Of a stretch of DNA of 14,639 nt, positions 13,306 to 14,639 are shown in pieces. The stretch lies in assembly GCA_900555085.1 (NCBI GenBank), contig USJU01000029.1, forward strand, positions 1-14,639, in the 5' to 3' direction. Positions within the stretch are counted from its first letter, which is position 1. The number at the start of each line of letters is the position of its first letter. Source of the stretch: an uncultured Clostridium sp. (lineage in GTDB: Bacteria; Bacillota; Clostridia; TANB77; CAG-508). A model generated the notes under the pieces. The model ran no database searches. It saw only the letters and a program-made list of their open reading frames with translations, and had not been told where the DNA came from. The position numbers and the translations under genes were made by a program.

Positions 13306-14190
13306 TTAGAGATTTCTATAACTGGGCGAACCCCATAGCGGCCGACGCGGTTGAAGTAGTCGCCGAGCAAGAAGCTGCCCTCTCACGGTCCACACGCGGA
13401 AAGTGTCGTAAGCAGAACCAAGCCAGAAATTGGCTGTGTTTATCCAAGATGGACAAGAGGCTGTTGAATTAGCATCCATACTTCCTCCTAATGCTACTAC
13501 TTCTTCTACTGTCATCAATCTTCCTTCTCCTCCTTTGGCTGTTCCATATGCTTTTGCTATATTTATTACATCTGTACTTACACTTGTTTCTACTCCATTT
13601 AAATTATATGGATATGTTTTTCCTTCTATACTACTCCAATAATTTGTACTTGAAAATACTACTGTATTTGCACTATCACTTTGTGCCATTGTTGTTGTGT
13701 CTATGTTCTTTTCTGCTAATAGTGTTACTTTTTCTTTGCTTTCACTACTTGCCTTTATTACATAAAATTTTTCTCCTCCTACTGTTACTTGGTCTCCTAC
13801 ATTGTATGCAGTATATGTTGTTGTTTTTTCTTTATCTAAATAGTTTTCTATATCTATTGTTTTATCTCCATAATATGTTACTGTGCTTCCACTTACTGTA
13901 TACCCTTGTTCTGTTAGCTTTTTTCCTATTTCTGTTTTTAATTCTTCGTTTGTTAATGCATCTGCATCTCCTGATACACTTTTTACTTTGTTTTCTAATA
14001 CTGCTAATTTTATTATTTCTTCTGCATTTGATAATTGAGTTTGTTCTTTGGCTTGATTTGCTTTTCCAAATATTCCACTATCTCCCATTACCATACTTAA
14101 TGTTACTCCTGCCAATATTAATAACACTATTATGGTTATTACTAGTGCAACTAATGTAATACCTTTTTCGTTTTTTAATTTTTGTTTCAT
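13306..14190 (-). CDS. Pseudopilin-like protein with DGR-type variable C-terminus (frameshifted near the end)
   Basis: A 294-residue protein as read. It starts with a basic leader, a prepilin-like site NEKG-ITLVALV (cleavage after Gly10, no Glu at +5) and a hydrophobic helix of about 11-33, so it is probably anchored in the envelope. From about 128 a C-type-lectin-like (DUF6273/CLec-type) domain begins at YNVGDQVTVGGEKFYVI and includes GRLMTVEEVVALGG and NFWLGSA (254-260). The remainder (261 on) is GC-rich and NNC-codon-rich, as in the variable region of a diversity-generating retroelement target. Reading through GGG at 13378-13380 shifts the frame. Removing one base restores a tail ending YGVRPVIEISKSLI, a stop at 13293 and 298 residues. 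It would be a surface binding protein of variable specificity. A promoter at 14304-14331 drives it. Confidence 0.85.
   Translation of the reverse strand: MKQKLKNEKGITLVALVITIIVLLILAGVTLSMVMGDSGIFGKANQAKEQTQLSNAEEIIKLAVLENKVKSVSGDADALTNEELKTEIGKKLTEQGYTVSGSTVTYYGDKTIDIENYLDKEKTTTYTAYNVGDQVTVGGEKFYVIKASSESKEKVTLLAEKNIDTTTMAQSDSANTVVFSSTNYWSSIEGKTYPYNLNGVETSVSTDVINIAKAYGTAKGGEGRLMTVEEVVALGGSMDANSTASCPSWINTANFWLGSAYDTFRVWTVRGQLLARRLLQPRRPLWGSPSYRNL
13320..13412 (-). other. Putative DGR variable region (VR)
   Basis: By my count 56 of 90 bases at 13321-13410 are G or C, against very AT-rich surroundings. In the restored frame, 18 of the 24 codons from TAC (after NFWLGSA) to the CGC before TATGGG end in C: TAC, GAC, TTC, CGC, ACC, AGC, CTC, AAC, GTC and others. 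The rest of the gene prefers A/T-ending codons. This is what adenine mutagenesis of AAC codons in a template repeat leaves. TATGGGGTTCGCCCAGTT at the 3' end is the likely fixed boundary (IMH-like). Exact ends need the template repeat, which is not in the window. Confidence 0.75.
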
Positions 14191-14229
14191 CCTCTTCTTC
14201 CTTTCCTCTTTTGAATTTTATAAAATATT

Positions 14230-14288
14230 AAATAAAACTATAATCTCACTCCACACTGCAAATAGAGTGGTCTTTTATAATTTTATTT
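14230..14288 (-). other. Imperfect long hairpin in the target gene 5' leader
   Basis: AAATAAAA (14230-14237) pairs with TTTTATTT (14281-14288), and CACTC (14247-14251) pairs with GAGTG (14265-14269). TATAA blocks between them nearly align, with internal mismatches. It would occupy the first part of the target mRNA and may be protective or regulatory. Confidence 0.35.
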
Positions 14289-14303
14289 GAATTTCACAAT
14301 TTA

Positions 14304-14331
14304 ATTTTACCGATTTTTTCTATATTGTCAA
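14304..14331 (-). promoter_or_regulatory. Sigma-A promoter of the DGR-target gene
   Basis: On the minus strand TTGACA (14331-14326) and TAAAAT (14309-14304) have a 16-base spacer. The predicted start near 14297 leaves a leader of about 107 bases. Confidence 0.7.
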
Positions 14332-14344
14332 TATAAAAAAATCG
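14311..14344. promoter_or_regulatory. Near-perfect dyad centred on the -35 box (candidate operator or terminator)
   Basis: CGATTTTTT-C-TATATTG (14311-14327) and CAATATAAAAAAATCG (14329-14344) are inverted copies around T14328, differing only by one bulged C. The core is the palindrome TATATTG-T-CAATATA, and the TTGACA lies at its centre. Confidence 0.5.
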
Positions 14345-14379
14345 ATATATATATGTTCTCGCAAGGGTTTTAGAGCTTT

Positions 14380-14412
14380 ATTACATTTTTATTACATTTT
14401 TGTTACATTTTT
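14380..14412. repeat. Three tandem 11-bp units
   Basis: ATTACATTTTT, ATTACATTTTT and GTTACATTTTT follow one another directly, a short tandem repeat just beside the GC-rich palindromic repeats. Confidence 0.75.
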
Positions 14413-14417
14413 GTTTT

Positions 14418-14579
14418 GGGCGGGCAGAGGCGTCCCCCCTACAATTCTAAAAATATTTTTGATTTGTATTTTTTTAACAGGTCGCCCTAAGGACGTCGAC
14501 CCCTACAACGTTTGACAGAATTTTGGATTATTTTTTTATTTTTGGGCACGGAGCACCGTGCCCCTACAACGTTTGACAT
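14418..14579. repeat. Cluster of three GC-rich palindromic interspersed repeats
   Basis: Three related units lie at 14418-14447, 14480-14520 and 14544-14579. Each has a short G+C-rich palindrome followed by CCCCTACAA; the clearest is GGGCACGG-AGCA-CCGTGCCC in unit 3. Units 2 and 3 share CCCCTACAACGTTTGACA. This matches a 'GTAGGGGCG...CGCCC' type of small intergenic repeat common in gut Firmicutes, from memory. The segments between them are AT-rich. I see no gene from 14191 to the window end. Confidence 0.75.
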
Positions 14580-14639
14580 TAATTTTCTGTTTATAAAATC
14601 TGAAACATAATTAAAAATCAATATTTCGAATGTGATTGG

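Noticed and set aside
13491..14159. 222-codon plus-strand open frame, almost all Leu
   Set aside because: It is antisense to the target gene; its Leu/Phe repetitiveness comes from the AT-rich complement, and it has no ribosome site.
14366..14380. GTTTTAGAGCTT resembling the start of type II-A CRISPR repeats
   Set aside because: Single occurrence with no spaced copies and no cas genes; a short chance match.

Overview
The window is very AT-rich DNA from a Gram-positive, low-GC Firmicute, most likely an uncultured gut-type Clostridia member. The evidence is strong AGGAGG ribosome sites, sigma-A promoters, a sortase with an LPxTG substrate, PhoB-type two-component genes, and pseudopilin-like proteins of the 'GITLVALV' type. 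Assignment below class level would be a guess.

Layout, left to right. At 1-182 is the tail of an unknown plus-strand gene, which shares a terminator with the minus-strand housekeeping cluster ftsY, UPF0182 membrane protein gene, pgsA (4607 to 217). ftsY diverges from a tRNA-Thr(CGU) gene with a perfect consensus promoter. From 4850 to 6195 lies a small accessory segment on the plus strand. It has two promoter-leader-gene units, each preceded by a copy of a roughly 38-bp repeat. The first unit encodes a 55-residue four-cysteine protein behind a compact pseudoknot-like RNA that can sequester its Shine-Dalgarno sequence. The second encodes a 181-residue protein of unknown function with a cysteine cluster. 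On the minus strand from 10660 to 6433 come a response regulator, a histidine kinase, a sortase, and a thioester/CnaB-type surface protein that stops right after its LPRTG motif. A divergent 80-residue membrane protein (10809-11051) shares the regulator's upstream region. Next, on the minus strand, a pseudopilin-like gene sits directly upstream of hisS (12869 to 11076).

The most striking locus is 12966-14345 on the minus strand. A pseudopilin-like N-terminus is fused to a domain whose last ~35 codons abruptly become GC-rich and dominated by NNC codons, ending in a YGVRPVIEIS-type tail. This is the signature of the variable region of a diversity-generating retroelement (DGR) target. The variable region carries a one-base frameshift. 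Three perfect hairpins in tandem and a terminator follow it. No reverse transcriptase or template repeat is in the window, so diversification would have to act from elsewhere in the genome. Upstream of this gene lie an operator-like dyad over the promoter -35 and a cluster of GC-rich palindromic repeats.
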